This document shows, piece after piece, positions 43,080 through 51,994 of a stretch of 52,048 bases of DNA; position 1 is the first letter of the stretch; each line of letters opens with the position of its first letter. The position numbers and the translations under genes are program-made. The notes beneath the pieces were generated by a model that searched no databases, was not told the origin of the DNA, and worked only from the letters and a program-made list of their open reading frames with translations. The stretch comes from CBDUXP01 sp965371225 [NCBI: uncultured bacterium] (GTDB taxonomy: Bacteria > Abyssobacteria > SURF-5 > CBDUXP01): NCBI GenBank assembly GCA_965371225.1, contig CBDUXP010000026.1, positions 1-52,048 on the forward strand, in the 5' to 3' direction.

Positions 43080-43892
43080 ATGCCATACCGCGTGCTCCTG
43101 CCCTCCTACGAACTGCTGACGGACGCGCACGTCAAGCGCGCCCTGCGCGACCTGGATATTCAACGCATGGGCCGGACGCGGTCACGCTGGTGGGTGCGCG
43201 ACCTGGCCGGCGAACCGGAGCACAACGCCGGCAGTGTGCTCATCGTGCAGTTGCACCGGCGCAGCGAAGTCACCGAAGAACCCTTCGACGACTACTTCTA
43301 CATCCCCCCGGGATTGCAGTTCTGGCTCGAGGTGCGCGTGAAGGGCGCCGTGGCGACCCGCGAGGCCCGGCTGCACGCCCGCCTGGTGGCGCTGACCCTC
43401 GCCGAGCGCCTCCGCCTGCCGGCAATCGAAACGCGCAACGGCGTGTTCTGCCGCACGCCGGAGGCGTTCGCGGCCTGGTGCGCGCGGGAAGCGCACCCGG
43501 ACACGGTGCTGCTGGCCAAGGAACAACACATCACCTCCGCCCCGCCGCCGCGCCTCGGGGTGACGCGGCAGGCGCGATCCGCCACGGCGACGGCCCAGCA
43601 CGCCGCCCCCCTGCCGCCCGAAGGCCGGCTGGCGCGCCTCTGGCACCGCTTCACTCATTCATTGCCGCACGTTATCGCGCTGCCCGCCCATGCGGACGCC
43701 ACCGTGGTCGAGGCCCTGGTGGCCGAAGTGGCCAACACCTTCCACGGGCACAACGTGATCCACGACGCGCCGCACCACCGCCTCATCATCTTCGGCAAGG
43801 ACACGCGCGCTACCCGCGACGCCCTCAATTACTTCCGCCGCCGCGCGCACCCGGAGCGCCTGCGGCGCCCCCACACATTTTTACGGGGCTAG
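43080..43892 (+). CDS. MPYR-family protein B, unknown function
   Basis: 270 residues from the ATG that aligns with the paralogues' starts (MPYRVLLPS); an in-frame ATG at 42921 would add an unrelated 53-residue tail over an AT-rich promoter-like stretch. Shared blocks with copy C are FYIPPGLQFWLEV, the ETRNGVFCRTPEAFAAWC segment, HPDTVLL, and a C-terminal alpha-beta unit that ends RRRAHPERLR. A variable Ala/Arg linker separates the halves. No family recognised; the invariant Glu, Arg, Asn and Cys residues suggest a binding or catalytic site. Confidence 0.7.
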   Translation: MPYRVLLPSYELLTDAHVKRALRDLDIQRMGRTRSRWWVRDLAGEPEHNAGSVLIVQLHRRSEVTEEPFDDYFYIPPGLQFWLEVRVKGAVATREARLHARLVALTLAERLRLPAIETRNGVFCRTPEAFAAWCAREAHPDTVLLAKEQHITSAPPPRLGVTRQARSATATAQHAAPLPPEGRLARLWHRFTHSLPHVIALPAHADATVVEALVAEVANTFHGHNVIHDAPHHRLIIFGKDTRATRDALNYFRRRAHPERLRRPHTFLRG

Positions 43893-43923
43893 CCTCCGCG
43901 CGGCGCGCCGAATGCGACCGGCC

Positions 43924-44583
43924 TCAGCCCTCCCGCGCCGCCGGGACCGTGAACGGCGTCCCCCAGCGGTTCAGGTGCGCGATGTCCGCGACGGGCTTGC
44001 GCCGGGTGGGGCCGAACGTGCCCACGGGGTAGCCGATGGGAATCATGGCGACGGGACAAAAGTCCGGCGGGACGCCCAGGAGCGTTTCCAGCTCTGCCCG
44101 GAAGGCGGTCATGAATCCGGTGAGCGTGGCACCCAGCCCCAGCGCCCGGCACGCCAGCAGAATGTTCTGCACCGCCGGATAGATGGAGCCGGCCGGGCCG
44201 ATGCCGGGGCCCACTTGCTCCTTATACTCCCGCACGTACGGGAAGAGGAGCACGGGCACTTCCGCCAGGTGATCCGACAGATACTGGGTCGCGGCCAGAT
44301 TGCGCGCGGTCTCCGGCGGCACGGCGCCGCCGCGCGATGCGTGGTGCCCGCGCACGCCCGCCACGTACTGGGCGCACGCGCGGGCGAACAGCCCCTGGAT
44401 CTGCCGCTTCAGGTCGGGGTCCGTCACCACCAGGAACCCCCAAGGCTGGCGGTTGCTGCCGCTGGGGGCCATGGTGCCCGCCTCCAGCACCCGATGGAGC
44501 ACCTCGGGCGGCACCGGATCCGGCTTCAGCCGCCGCATGGATCGGCAGGAGTACAGCACCTCGAAGATTCCCGGTTCAGCCAC
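43924..44583 (-). CDS. Nitroreductase-family FMN oxidoreductase
   Basis: 219 residues with a GTG start. CRSMRRLKPDPVPPEVLHRVLEAGTMAPSGSNRQPW is the FMN-binding N-terminus, and AVQNILLACRALGLGATLTG is the conserved helix. PIGYPVGTFGPTRRKPV closes the FMN site. Family members reduce nitro groups or quinones, or act in cofactor synthesis. It lies between MPYR-family genes B and C on the opposite strand. The 31-bp gap to B is tail to tail. Confidence 0.9.
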   Translation of the reverse strand: MAEPGIFEVLYSCRSMRRLKPDPVPPEVLHRVLEAGTMAPSGSNRQPWGFLVVTDPDLKRQIQGLFARACAQYVAGVRGHHASRGGAVPPETARNLAATQYLSDHLAEVPVLLFPYVREYKEQVGPGIGPAGSIYPAVQNILLACRALGLGATLTGFMTAFRAELETLLGVPPDFCPVAMIPIGYPVGTFGPTRRKPVADIAHLNRWGTPFTVPAAREG

Positions 44584-44945
44584 GATCGCTCCCCTCTCTC
44601 GGCTCGGGCCGGCACACGACCCTGCGTACCATACGCGGTCCAGCCCCCGCGGCAGGAGACTGCGCCGGCCGGCATCCGGCGATGGGGGGGTGCCGTTCTG
44701 CCAACGTGGCTGCGGAGTCCAGGCCGATTACGAGGCTGACCCCGGGGAAACGAGGCTGAATTACGAAACTGATAGGGCGGGGTTGCCGGACGGGATACTG
44801 CCTCAAGATATAGGGGTGTTTGAAACCACCCCCCTACGGCTTGTATGAAGAGCCGCCCCGCGGCCTTGGCCTGGATGCTGCACTTAGGACGGCAACGACC
44901 CAACGTGAAGGATGTCCCCCCAGGGACCCTTGAGGAGAGTGCATC
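44584..44945. promoter_or_regulatory. 362-bp non-coding region upstream of MPYR-C with iterated repeats
   Basis: No gene. ACGAGGCTGA occurs at 44730-44739 and 44750-44759 and a variant ACGAAACTGA at 44763-44772. A hairpin taggggtg ... caccccccta at 44811-44836 is a degenerate member of the CCCCTAC palindrome family. GAGGAGA precedes the GTG start of MPYR-C. Confidence 0.55.
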
Positions 44946-45761
44946 GTGGCCTACAGACTTCTCTTACCCAGCAGCGAAGTGATTTACCCGAAGCAGGTCG
45001 AGGAGGCATTGGACCAATTCGACGTCTTTCGCACGGGCGATCTGGCGCCGACTTGGTCTATCTGCGACCTGGCCGTGGAAGTGTCCGACGCGCAGGCCCA
45101 CCGCCTGACGCTGCGCTTGCTGCGCGACGATGTGGTGGAGCGGCAGGAAGAGGAACGGCATTTCATGCGTCCGCAGGGCGCGCGGGTGTGGCTGGAACTC
45201 CGCTGCCCGGGTGCGAGCGACAACCGGAATTCCCGCTTGGCCGCGCGCCTCTGCGCCATGTCCATCGCCACGCGCATGGGCCTGCCGGTGCTCGAGACGC
45301 GCAACGGCGTGTTCTGCCGCTCGGCGGAGGCGTTTACGGCCTGGTGCTCGCGCACGAGCCACCCGGACACGATCCTGCTCGGCGAAAAAGAGCACGTCAC
45401 CATGCCGAAGAACGTCCGGCCCGGCGTGCGCCGGCCCAAGGGTGGCCCGCTGGCGAAGGTGGCGACCGCGGTCCAGTCCGCGCCCCTGCCCGAGGTGGGC
45501 GTGGCGACGCGTTTGTGGCGCAAGTGGCGGAACCTGCGCACGTACATCGTGACGATTCCCACGACGGCGAGCAGCGTGGTGGTCCGGGCGCTGACCAAGG
45601 AAATCACGTCCACGTTCGGCGATAGCAACGTCATCTACCAGGAGGACAACAACCGCCTGCTGGTGGTGGCCAAGGACTCGCCGGGCACCGGTGAGGTGAT
45701 TAGTTATTACCGGCGCCGGGCCCATCCCGAACGCCTGCGGCTGGCCGACGCGCCGCGCTAA
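44946..45761 (+). CDS. MPYR-family protein C, unknown function
   Basis: 271 residues with a GTG start and GAGGAGA ribosome-binding site. The first block MAYRLLLPSSEV, the central LPVLETRNGVFCRSAEAFTAWC with HPDTILL, and the end YYRRRAHPERLR align with copy B. The C-terminal 75 residues (TYIVTIPTTASSVVVRALTKEITSTFGDSNVIYQEDNNRLLVVAK) look like a ferredoxin-like beta-alpha-beta unit. No known family. Predicted soluble. A strong terminator follows. Confidence 0.7.
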   Translation: MAYRLLLPSSEVIYPKQVEEALDQFDVFRTGDLAPTWSICDLAVEVSDAQAHRLTLRLLRDDVVERQEEERHFMRPQGARVWLELRCPGASDNRNSRLAARLCAMSIATRMGLPVLETRNGVFCRSAEAFTAWCSRTSHPDTILLGEKEHVTMPKNVRPGVRRPKGGPLAKVATAVQSAPLPEVGVATRLWRKWRNLRTYIVTIPTTASSVVVRALTKEITSTFGDSNVIYQEDNNRLLVVAKDSPGTGEVISYYRRRAHPERLRLADAPR

Positions 45762-45849
45762 GCGCGGAGCACGCGGCGAACGGACGGCATTACGACCCAT
45801 ACACCTTGATGGACAGACGGGCGGATTCTCCCCCGCCCCCCACCTGCGC

Positions 45850-45895
45850 CCGGCGCATCGTCAACCCCTCCCGACGATGCGCCGGTTGCTCTTTT
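45850..45895 (+). terminator. Strong Rho-independent terminator after MPYR-C
   Basis: A perfect 13-bp stem (ccggcgcatcgtc / gacgatgcgccgg, loop 10 nt) is followed by ttgctcttttggg. It lies 89 bp behind the MPYR-C stop. Confidence 0.8.
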
Positions 45896-46424
45896 GGGCG
45901 CCCGGCGGGTCCGATGGCGGGCCGGTCTGAAGACCGGGCCCTACCGCGGATGAATCGTAGGGGCGATCCTTGTGATCGCCCATCCGTCCGGGCGCGGGCC
46001 GACACATAGGTCGGCCCCTACCGGGACAGAGGTAAGGCAAGAGGTTGCGTAGGGGCGGATCTGCGTGTTCGCCCGCGGCACGGATTTGCATTCTTGTATC
46101 CGCCCCACCCGGAATCCGGCTCTGCGCTTCGCGCAACCGCCTCCCGTGCCCTACAAGGTTTTCCTATCTGTGTTTATCCGTGTTCATCTGTGGTTGCTCT
46201 TCCGTGCCTGCCGAAACGCGGGGGGCCGGTCCGGGGGACGCACGGGGGAGGCGGGTTTCCCGATCCGTATAGCGGCTGTAGCGCTGGGACGATATTCTGT
46301 GACGGCGTTTGGACCGGGCGGCCACTACCTGTGGGGTTGGCGGCGGCGGCCCGGTCGACCGGGCGGCAGAATATGCCGGGGCCGCACCGGTGCGGGGCCG
46401 CGGCACGAGCGAAGGGAGTATTGG
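45896..46424. repeat. Intergenic repeat tract with four CCCCTAC-type palindromes and an ACGGAT-type repeat
   Basis: Palindromes at 45919-45944 (gggccggtct-ga-agaccgggcc), 45957-45981 (gtaggggcgatc ... gatcgccc), 45996-46021 (gggccgac-acatag-gtcggcccctac) and a decayed one at 46049-46074. A tatctgtgtttatccgtgttcatc repeat is at 46165-46188. About 240 bp of GC-rich sequence with no gene follows before the next start. Confidence 0.7.
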
Positions 46425-47000
46425 ATGGCGCTGTTCAAGAGCAGGGATCGCTCGCCGGAGGCGGGCCGGTCGGGGACGCGGCGGGACCACGCCGACCAGT
46501 TGCCGCGGGTCCTGACCATGAGCCTCGTCTACACCAGCGGACTCGTGTTCCCGCCCGAGGGGTGGACCGACCAGGCGGCGCTCGGCACCCTCACGCTCAT
46601 GATCTGGCTGCGCGCACTGGAGTTCCACAACACCACCGGGGCGCGCATGGTGGTAGTCGAGCGCGACCCGCGCCAAGGCGTGGAGGACATCCGCGAGACC
46701 GAAGTGGCGACCGCGGACCTGACCGAACTCTCGCGCCTGCTGGAACAGACGGGGCTGCCCGAGCGGGACATGCGGCTGGAGACCATCGCCGACACGTCGG
46801 ACCGCTGGGCGCACCTCACGCTGCACGCCGGCCGGCGCACCGCCCGCCGCAGCGTGGACCTGGACATCTACGCATCGTCCTACGCGGGGGAGGACGCGCC
46901 CGCGCTCAAGGCCTGCTTCAGCGCCCTCCTGCGCACCGCCAACGTCCGCGACGGTAACGTCTGGTACGACCTCACCGGCGTCTGGCGCCGCAAGGCGTAG
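46425..47000 (+). CDS. Hypothetical protein, target of the downstream insertion
   Basis: 191 residues from the ATG with GAAGGGAG eight bases upstream. The first 30 residues are polar and basic; the rest mixes helices and strands (LTMSLVYTSGLVFPPEGWTDQ, LTLMIWLRALEFHNTTGARMVVVERD, RRSVDLDIYASSYAGEDAPAL). No family recognised. Its final codons WRRKA-stop lie in the first copy of the 19-bp direct repeat that borders the TIR gene, so the gene's 3' end was kept intact by the insertion. Confidence 0.6.
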   Translation: MALFKSRDRSPEAGRSGTRRDHADQLPRVLTMSLVYTSGLVFPPEGWTDQAALGTLTLMIWLRALEFHNTTGARMVVVERDPRQGVEDIRETEVATADLTELSRLLEQTGLPERDMRLETIADTSDRWAHLTLHAGRRTARRSVDLDIYASSYAGEDAPALKACFSALLRTANVRDGNVWYDLTGVWRRKA

Positions 47001-47003
47001 CTC
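46985..47003 (+). repeat. 19-bp direct repeat, left copy
   Basis: gcgccgcaaggcgtagctc, identical to 48666-48684. It contains the last codons and stop of the upstream gene and an inner hairpin cgcc-gcaa-ggcg. The base composition changes from GC-rich to AT-richer directly after it. Confidence 0.85.
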
Positions 47004-47137
47004 AAAAGGTAACCCGGCCCTTTGGCCGAATAAGCCGTTCCCGAAATAACAAGCAATCGCAACGATCACATCGAATTGTTGCGGTGCATCATTCCTTGTT
47101 GTAGAGTTTCAGTTCTGCTGTTTAGGGATAATAAATC
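47004..47137 (+). promoter_or_regulatory. AT-rich upstream region of the TIR gene
   Basis: 134 bp, unlike the rest of the window in composition. AGGGA (about 12 bases before the GTG) can serve as a ribosome-binding site, and GATAATAAAT lies just before the start as a -10-like sequence. The 5' part includes caattgttgc-type AT-rich stretches that may hold a foreign promoter. Confidence 0.4.
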
Positions 47138-48613
47138 GTGCCGGGACCGTTACTAGAAGAAGTATTCAAACAGGGTGGTGTTCCAACACACACCTTCGTT
47201 GAGCCAAAGGAATATAAGCAGCTGCTCATCAGCCTTCGTACTCCTGGCCGTGGAGTGGTGGTCGAGGGCCCTTCAGGGATTGGAAAGACGTCCGCGATCG
47301 AGAAAGCTTTGGAGAAGCTGAGCTTGAGCCAAGATGTTGTCAAACTTAGCGCAAGAAGTATGGACGACGTCGAATACATAGCAGAACTCCCTGCACTCGG
47401 TAAGGTTGGAACTGTTATTGTCGATGATTTTCACAAACTTTCAGATGATACTAAGTCCCAACTTGCCGATTACATGAAGATCCTGGCAGACGAAGGGGCG
47501 ACGGGCGCCAAGTTAGTTATCCTTGGAATCGCGAAGGCAGGGGAATCTCTGATAAGTTTTGGCTTCGATCTTTCCAACAGGATTGAGATCATAAAGTTTG
47601 AAAGCAATCCTGAGTTTAAAGTCATGGAGCTGATCAAGAAGGGAGAGTCCGCGCTTAACATCGATATATCCATGCGAGACGAGCTGGTCACTGCATCTCA
47701 GGGGAGCTTTTACACAGCACAGATGCTCTGCCACGCGCTATGTCTGGCGGCGGACATTACAGAAAGGAGCACTGAGAAGGAGCCTATCTCTGTTAGTTTC
47801 GAAGGCGTTCAAGCAGAGGTTTGGAACAGGCTTGCTCGACAATTTAGGGACCGCTGCGAACGCTTCTGCAGAGGAAACAAATTTAATCCTAGCGGACGTG
47901 CTCCGTATCTTCATATCCTCAATTGGCTGGCCAATGGAAGCGACTGGACTCTTAACCTTCGAGATGCGGCCAGGGAACATAAAGCTCACCGTGGCAGTGT
48001 TGGGCAAGTCGTGGACAAGGGTTTCTTAGAGAACCTGATTTCGGGCGATCCTGAGATATCGGGGGTGCTCCATTACGATTCCACTGCTTGCATCTTGAGT
48101 ATCGAAGACCCTCAATTCGTCTTCTATATCAGAAACTTGCCCTGGAAGAGATTCGCTAAGGAGCTCGGTTTCTTATCCGTAGACTTTAAAACACGGTACG
48201 ATTTCGCCCTGTCTTTCGCAGGAGCGGACAGGGGTATTGCAGAGAAGCTTTTTGAAGCCCTGCAAAGCCGAGAAGTAGAAGTCTTCTACGATAGGAACGA
48301 ACAGCACAGAATGCTCGCAGAAGATATCGAAGAGTACTTAAGACCGATTTACCAAGCAGAAGCGGGGTATGTGGTGTGCATATTGGGCCGAGAGTACCCA
48401 GAGCGAATCTGGACCAAGTTTGAATCAGACGCATTTAAGGAGAGATTCGGCGAAAATGCGGTGATTCCAATATGGTTTCCTGATAACCCGCCAGGGTTCT
48501 TTGATGAGACGTACAACAAAGGCGGTATAAAAATGGATTTGAAGCAAGCACTTGATCCCCAGATTCAGAATATCGCTGAGCTGTTATGCAAGAAACTGGG
48601 GGAATCCAATTAA
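47138..48613 (+). CDS. AAA/STAND-like ATPase with C-terminal TIR domain (probable anti-phage protein)
   Basis: 491 residues with a GTG start. Walker A GPSGIGKT (44-51) and Walker B VIVDDF (93-98) mark an ORC/STAND-type ATPase; about residues 240-340 look like a winged-helix segment (YLHILNWLANGSDWTLNLRDAAREH). The TIR domain begins at about residue 354 (YDFALSFAGADRGIAEKLFEAL) and keeps the catalytic Glu (about 429) in IWTKFESDAF. TIR domains of this kind cleave NAD+ to abort infection. The domain order, ATPase first and TIR last, suggests sensing by the N-terminal part. AT-richer codon use than all neighbours and the bordering 19-bp repeats point to transfer. No partner gene is adjacent. Confidence 0.85.
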   Translation: MPGPLLEEVFKQGGVPTHTFVEPKEYKQLLISLRTPGRGVVVEGPSGIGKTSAIEKALEKLSLSQDVVKLSARSMDDVEYIAELPALGKVGTVIVDDFHKLSDDTKSQLADYMKILADEGATGAKLVILGIAKAGESLISFGFDLSNRIEIIKFESNPEFKVMELIKKGESALNIDISMRDELVTASQGSFYTAQMLCHALCLAADITERSTEKEPISVSFEGVQAEVWNRLARQFRDRCERFCRGNKFNPSGRAPYLHILNWLANGSDWTLNLRDAAREHKAHRGSVGQVVDKGFLENLISGDPEISGVLHYDSTACILSIEDPQFVFYIRNLPWKRFAKELGFLSVDFKTRYDFALSFAGADRGIAEKLFEALQSREVEVFYDRNEQHRMLAEDIEEYLRPIYQAEAGYVVCILGREYPERIWTKFESDAFKERFGENAVIPIWFPDNPPGFFDETYNKGGIKMDLKQALDPQIQNIAELLCKKLGESN

Positions 48614-48665
48614 CTCGGGCGCATCTTACGGGCAGCAGGGTAAAGAAGGAGCTCACGCGAATATA

Positions 48666-48684
48666 GCGCCGCAAGGCGTAGCTC
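48666..48684 (+). repeat. 19-bp direct repeat, right copy
   Basis: Identical to 46985-47003. The AT-rich segment ends at this copy and a GC-rich intergenic palindrome follows within ten bases. Confidence 0.85.
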
Positions 48685-48690
48685 CAACTC

Positions 48691-48714
48691 GGACGCGATG
48701 AATCGCGCCCCTAC
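48691..48714. repeat. CCCCTAC-bordered palindrome next to the insert
   Basis: ggacgcgat-ga-atcgcgcccctac: the same form as the copies at 39335-39357. It lies between the right 19-bp repeat and the thiC terminus. Confidence 0.65.
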
Positions 48715-48763
48715 GGAATCTCACCCAAGGTAGAACACGGCTGCAAAGCCGTGCCGCGCGCTC

Positions 48764-50176
<1,413 letters not shown>

Positions 50177-50203
50177 TCACCCCGCGCGCAGCGAGGCTCG
50201 TAC

Positions 50204-50899
50204 TCACCCCACGGCGCTAGACGCCAGGAGTGCCGTGAACCCGGCCGCCGCCGCCGCGGGGTCCGCCGCGGTCGCCACAGCCGAGATGAATGCCAACCCA
50301 TGGGCGCCGGCAGCGAGGGCCGCCGGGCCGTTTGCCATCGTGATGCCCCCCAGGGCGAGTACGGGTACGGAGCAGGCCGCGCACACGGCGGCCAAAGCCT
50401 CCACTCCCACGGGCGGCCCGTAGGTCCGCTTGCTCGCGGTGTCGTACACCGGGCCGAACGTCACGTAGTCCGCGCCGCCGTCCACCGCGTCGTCCACCTC
50501 CCGCGGCGAATGGCAGGACACCCCCAGCAGCCTGGTGCCCAGTAACGACCGCGCGACCTCGGCCGGCAAGTCGTCTTGCGGCAGGTGCACGCCGTCGGCC
50601 TCCGCCGCGATGGCCACGTCGGCGCGCGCACTCACGAGCAGCGTCGCCGCGTAGCCGCGCGTAACCTCCCGCAGCGCGCGCGCGTGTTGTAACAGGGCCC
50701 CGCCGTCCAGGTCTTTCTCGCGCAAGAGCACCCCGGCCCGGTCCCCGTGTTCGGTCGCAGCTGACAGGAACGCGCGCGCCACGCGCAGCACGTCACCGTC
50801 CGGACATTGCGTCCGGTCCGTGATCCACAGCAGGCGCGGGACGGCCCGTTCAGCGATGGGAACCAATGACACCTTCGACCGGCGAACTGGCCGTGGCAT
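50204..50899 (-). CDS. thiE: Thiamine-phosphate synthase ThiE
   Basis: 231 residues. [59 protein letters not shown] and [10 protein letters not shown] are the conserved barrel motifs that bind HMP-pyrophosphate and thiazole phosphate. The GTG-to-ATG choice is open: the ATG at 50899 has GGAAG before it and overlaps the end of thiG by 50 nt, while a GTG at 50872 would reduce the overlap to 23 nt. It joins the two halves of thiamine phosphate. Confidence 0.95.
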   Translation of the reverse strand: MPRPVRRSKVSLVPIAERAVPRLLWITDRTQCPDGDVLRVARAFLSAATEHGDRAGVLLREKDLDGGALLQHARALREVTRGYAATLLVSARADVAIAAEADGVHLPQDDLPAEVARSLLGTRLLGVSCHSPREVDDAVDGGADYVTFGPVYDTASKRTYGPPVGVEALAAVCAACSVPVLALGGITMANGPAALAAGAHGLAFISAVATAADPAAAAAGFTALLASSAVG

Positions 50900-51644
50900 A
50901 GAGCTTCCGCGGAATGCGCCCGGCGAGGAACGCGTCGCGCCCGGCCTGCACGCCCAGCTTCATGGCGCGCGCCATGCGGATGGGATCGTCCGCGCCGGCG
51001 ATGGCAGTGTTCATGAGCACCCCGGCCACGCCGAATTCCATGGCCTTCGTCGCGTCGCTGGCGGTGCCCACCCCCGCGTCGACGATGACGGGGACGCTTG
51101 ACTGCTGCACGATGATCTCCAGGTTGCGCTCGTTGCAGATGCCGAGCCCGGACCCGATGGGCGCGGCCAGCGGCATGACCGCGGCGCAGCCCACGTCTTC
51201 CAGCCGTTTGCACACGATGGGGTCGTCCGTGCAGTAGGGCAACACGGTGAACCCCTCCGCCACGAGCACGCCGGCGGCCTCGATGGTGGCCTGGCTGTCG
51301 GGGAACAGGGTGCGCTCGTCACCGATGACCTCGAGCTTCACCATGTCACCAACCCCCGCCTCACGCACCAGCCGGCAGACGCGAATGGCCTCCTCGGCGG
51401 TGTAGCACCCGGCCGTGTTCGGCAGGATCTGATACTCCTGCGGCGAGATGTAATCGAGCAAGTTCTCCTCGTCCGCCTTCAGGATGTTCACTCGCCGGAC
51501 GGCCACCGTCACGATCTCGGCGCCGGAGGCCTCCAGCGCCGCCTTCGTTTCGGCAAAGTCCGCGTACTTGCCCGTCCCGATGATGAGGCGGGACGCGAAC
51601 GCGCGGCCGCCGAGGATGAGGGGTTCATCGGTTGGAATGGTCAT
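50850..51644 (-). CDS. thiG: Thiazole synthase ThiG
   Basis: 264 residues. [64 protein letters not shown] and [11 protein letters not shown] are hallmark ThiG segments, and the Schiff-base Lys lies in VKLEVIGD. It builds the thiazole phosphate from DXP, dehydroglycine and the ThiS thiocarboxylate. It is second in the operon, 24 bp behind thiS. The ThiF, ThiH or ThiO partners that charge ThiS and make dehydroglycine are not in the window. Confidence 0.95.
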   Translation of the reverse strand: MTIPTDEPLILGGRAFASRLIIGTGKYADFAETKAALEASGAEIVTVAVRRVNILKADEENLLDYISPQEYQILPNTAGCYTAEEAIRVCRLVREAGVGDMVKLEVIGDERTLFPDSQATIEAAGVLVAEGFTVLPYCTDDPIVCKRLEDVGCAAVMPLAAPIGSGLGICNERNLEIIVQQSSVPVIVDAGVGTASDATKAMEFGVAGVLMNTAIAGADDPIRMARAMKLGVQAGRDAFLAGRIPRKLYATASSPVEGVIGSHR

Positions 51645-51668
51645 AACGATCTCGCTTTGTGCGCAGGC

Positions 51669-51878
51669 TCAGGCACGGCCGCCGCCGACGAAGTGGAGGA
51701 TTTCCAACTCGTCCCCCTCCCGCAAGCGCCGGTGCGCGTACCCGTCCTTCGGCACGATGTCGCAGTTGAGTTCCACCGCCACTTTGCCGGCCTCTAGATG
51801 CAGGTGCACCAGCAGGTCGGCCACGGCCCAGCCCTCCCGAGCCTCGTGGAACGTTTCACCATTGACAGTCAGTTGCAT
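51669..51878 (-). CDS. thiS: Sulfur-carrier protein ThiS with an extra C-terminal Arg-Ala
   Basis: 69 residues with the ubiquitin-like ThiS pattern: MQLTVNGETFHEA, VADLLVHLHL, VAVELNCDIVPKDGYA, LREGDELEILHFVGGG. The normal carrier ends in Gly-Gly, which is adenylated and thiocarboxylated; here the frame continues Arg-Ala before the TGA. The tail must be trimmed or the protein is charged another way. It is the first gene of the operon, 120 bp downstream of the TPP riboswitch. Confidence 0.9.
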   Translation of the reverse strand: MQLTVNGETFHEAREGWAVADLLVHLHLEAGKVAVELNCDIVPKDGYAHRRLREGDELEILHFVGGGRA

Positions 51879-51908
51879 GGCGCGTCGCTCTGCCCCGTGC
51901 GGCTTTCT

Positions 51909-51942
51909 AAAACACGAAGGCCGAACCGCGAGCGGTCCGGCC
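51909..51942 (-). terminator. Terminator/attenuator hairpin of the thi operon
   Basis: On the minus strand a 10-bp stem (ggccggaccg / cggttcggcc, one G-U pair) with a CTCG loop is followed by ttcgtgtttt. It lies between the riboswitch and thiS and may be the expression platform. Confidence 0.65.
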
Positions 51943-51994
51943 GAGAATTCCTGCGTCTGTCTGTGTCGACCAGCGAATCACCAGCCGACCAGAA

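Larger units (their letters stand above)
46985..48684. mobile_element. Putative single-gene insertion carrying a TIR-ATPase gene
   Basis: The ~1.7-kb segment is bounded by two perfect 19-bp direct repeats and holds one gene. Its base composition is near 50 % GC in sampled lines, against roughly 65-80 % on both sides, and the break falls at the repeats. Removing the insert with one repeat copy joins the hypothetical gene's end directly to ordinary flanking sequence with a CCCCTAC palindrome. No integrase or transposase and no clear terminal inverted repeats are present, so the enzyme that moved it is unknown. Confidence 0.7.

Noticed and set aside
45790-46136. Short frames in the repeat tract before the 46425 gene
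   Set aside because: They spell the palindromes and ACGGAT-type repeats and recur in other tracts with the same peptide, so they are not genes.
47004-48665. A transposon or integron structure for the TIR insert
   Set aside because: No transposase or integrase frame and no inverted terminal repeats were found on either strand. Only direct repeats are present, so I describe it as an insertion of unknown mechanism.
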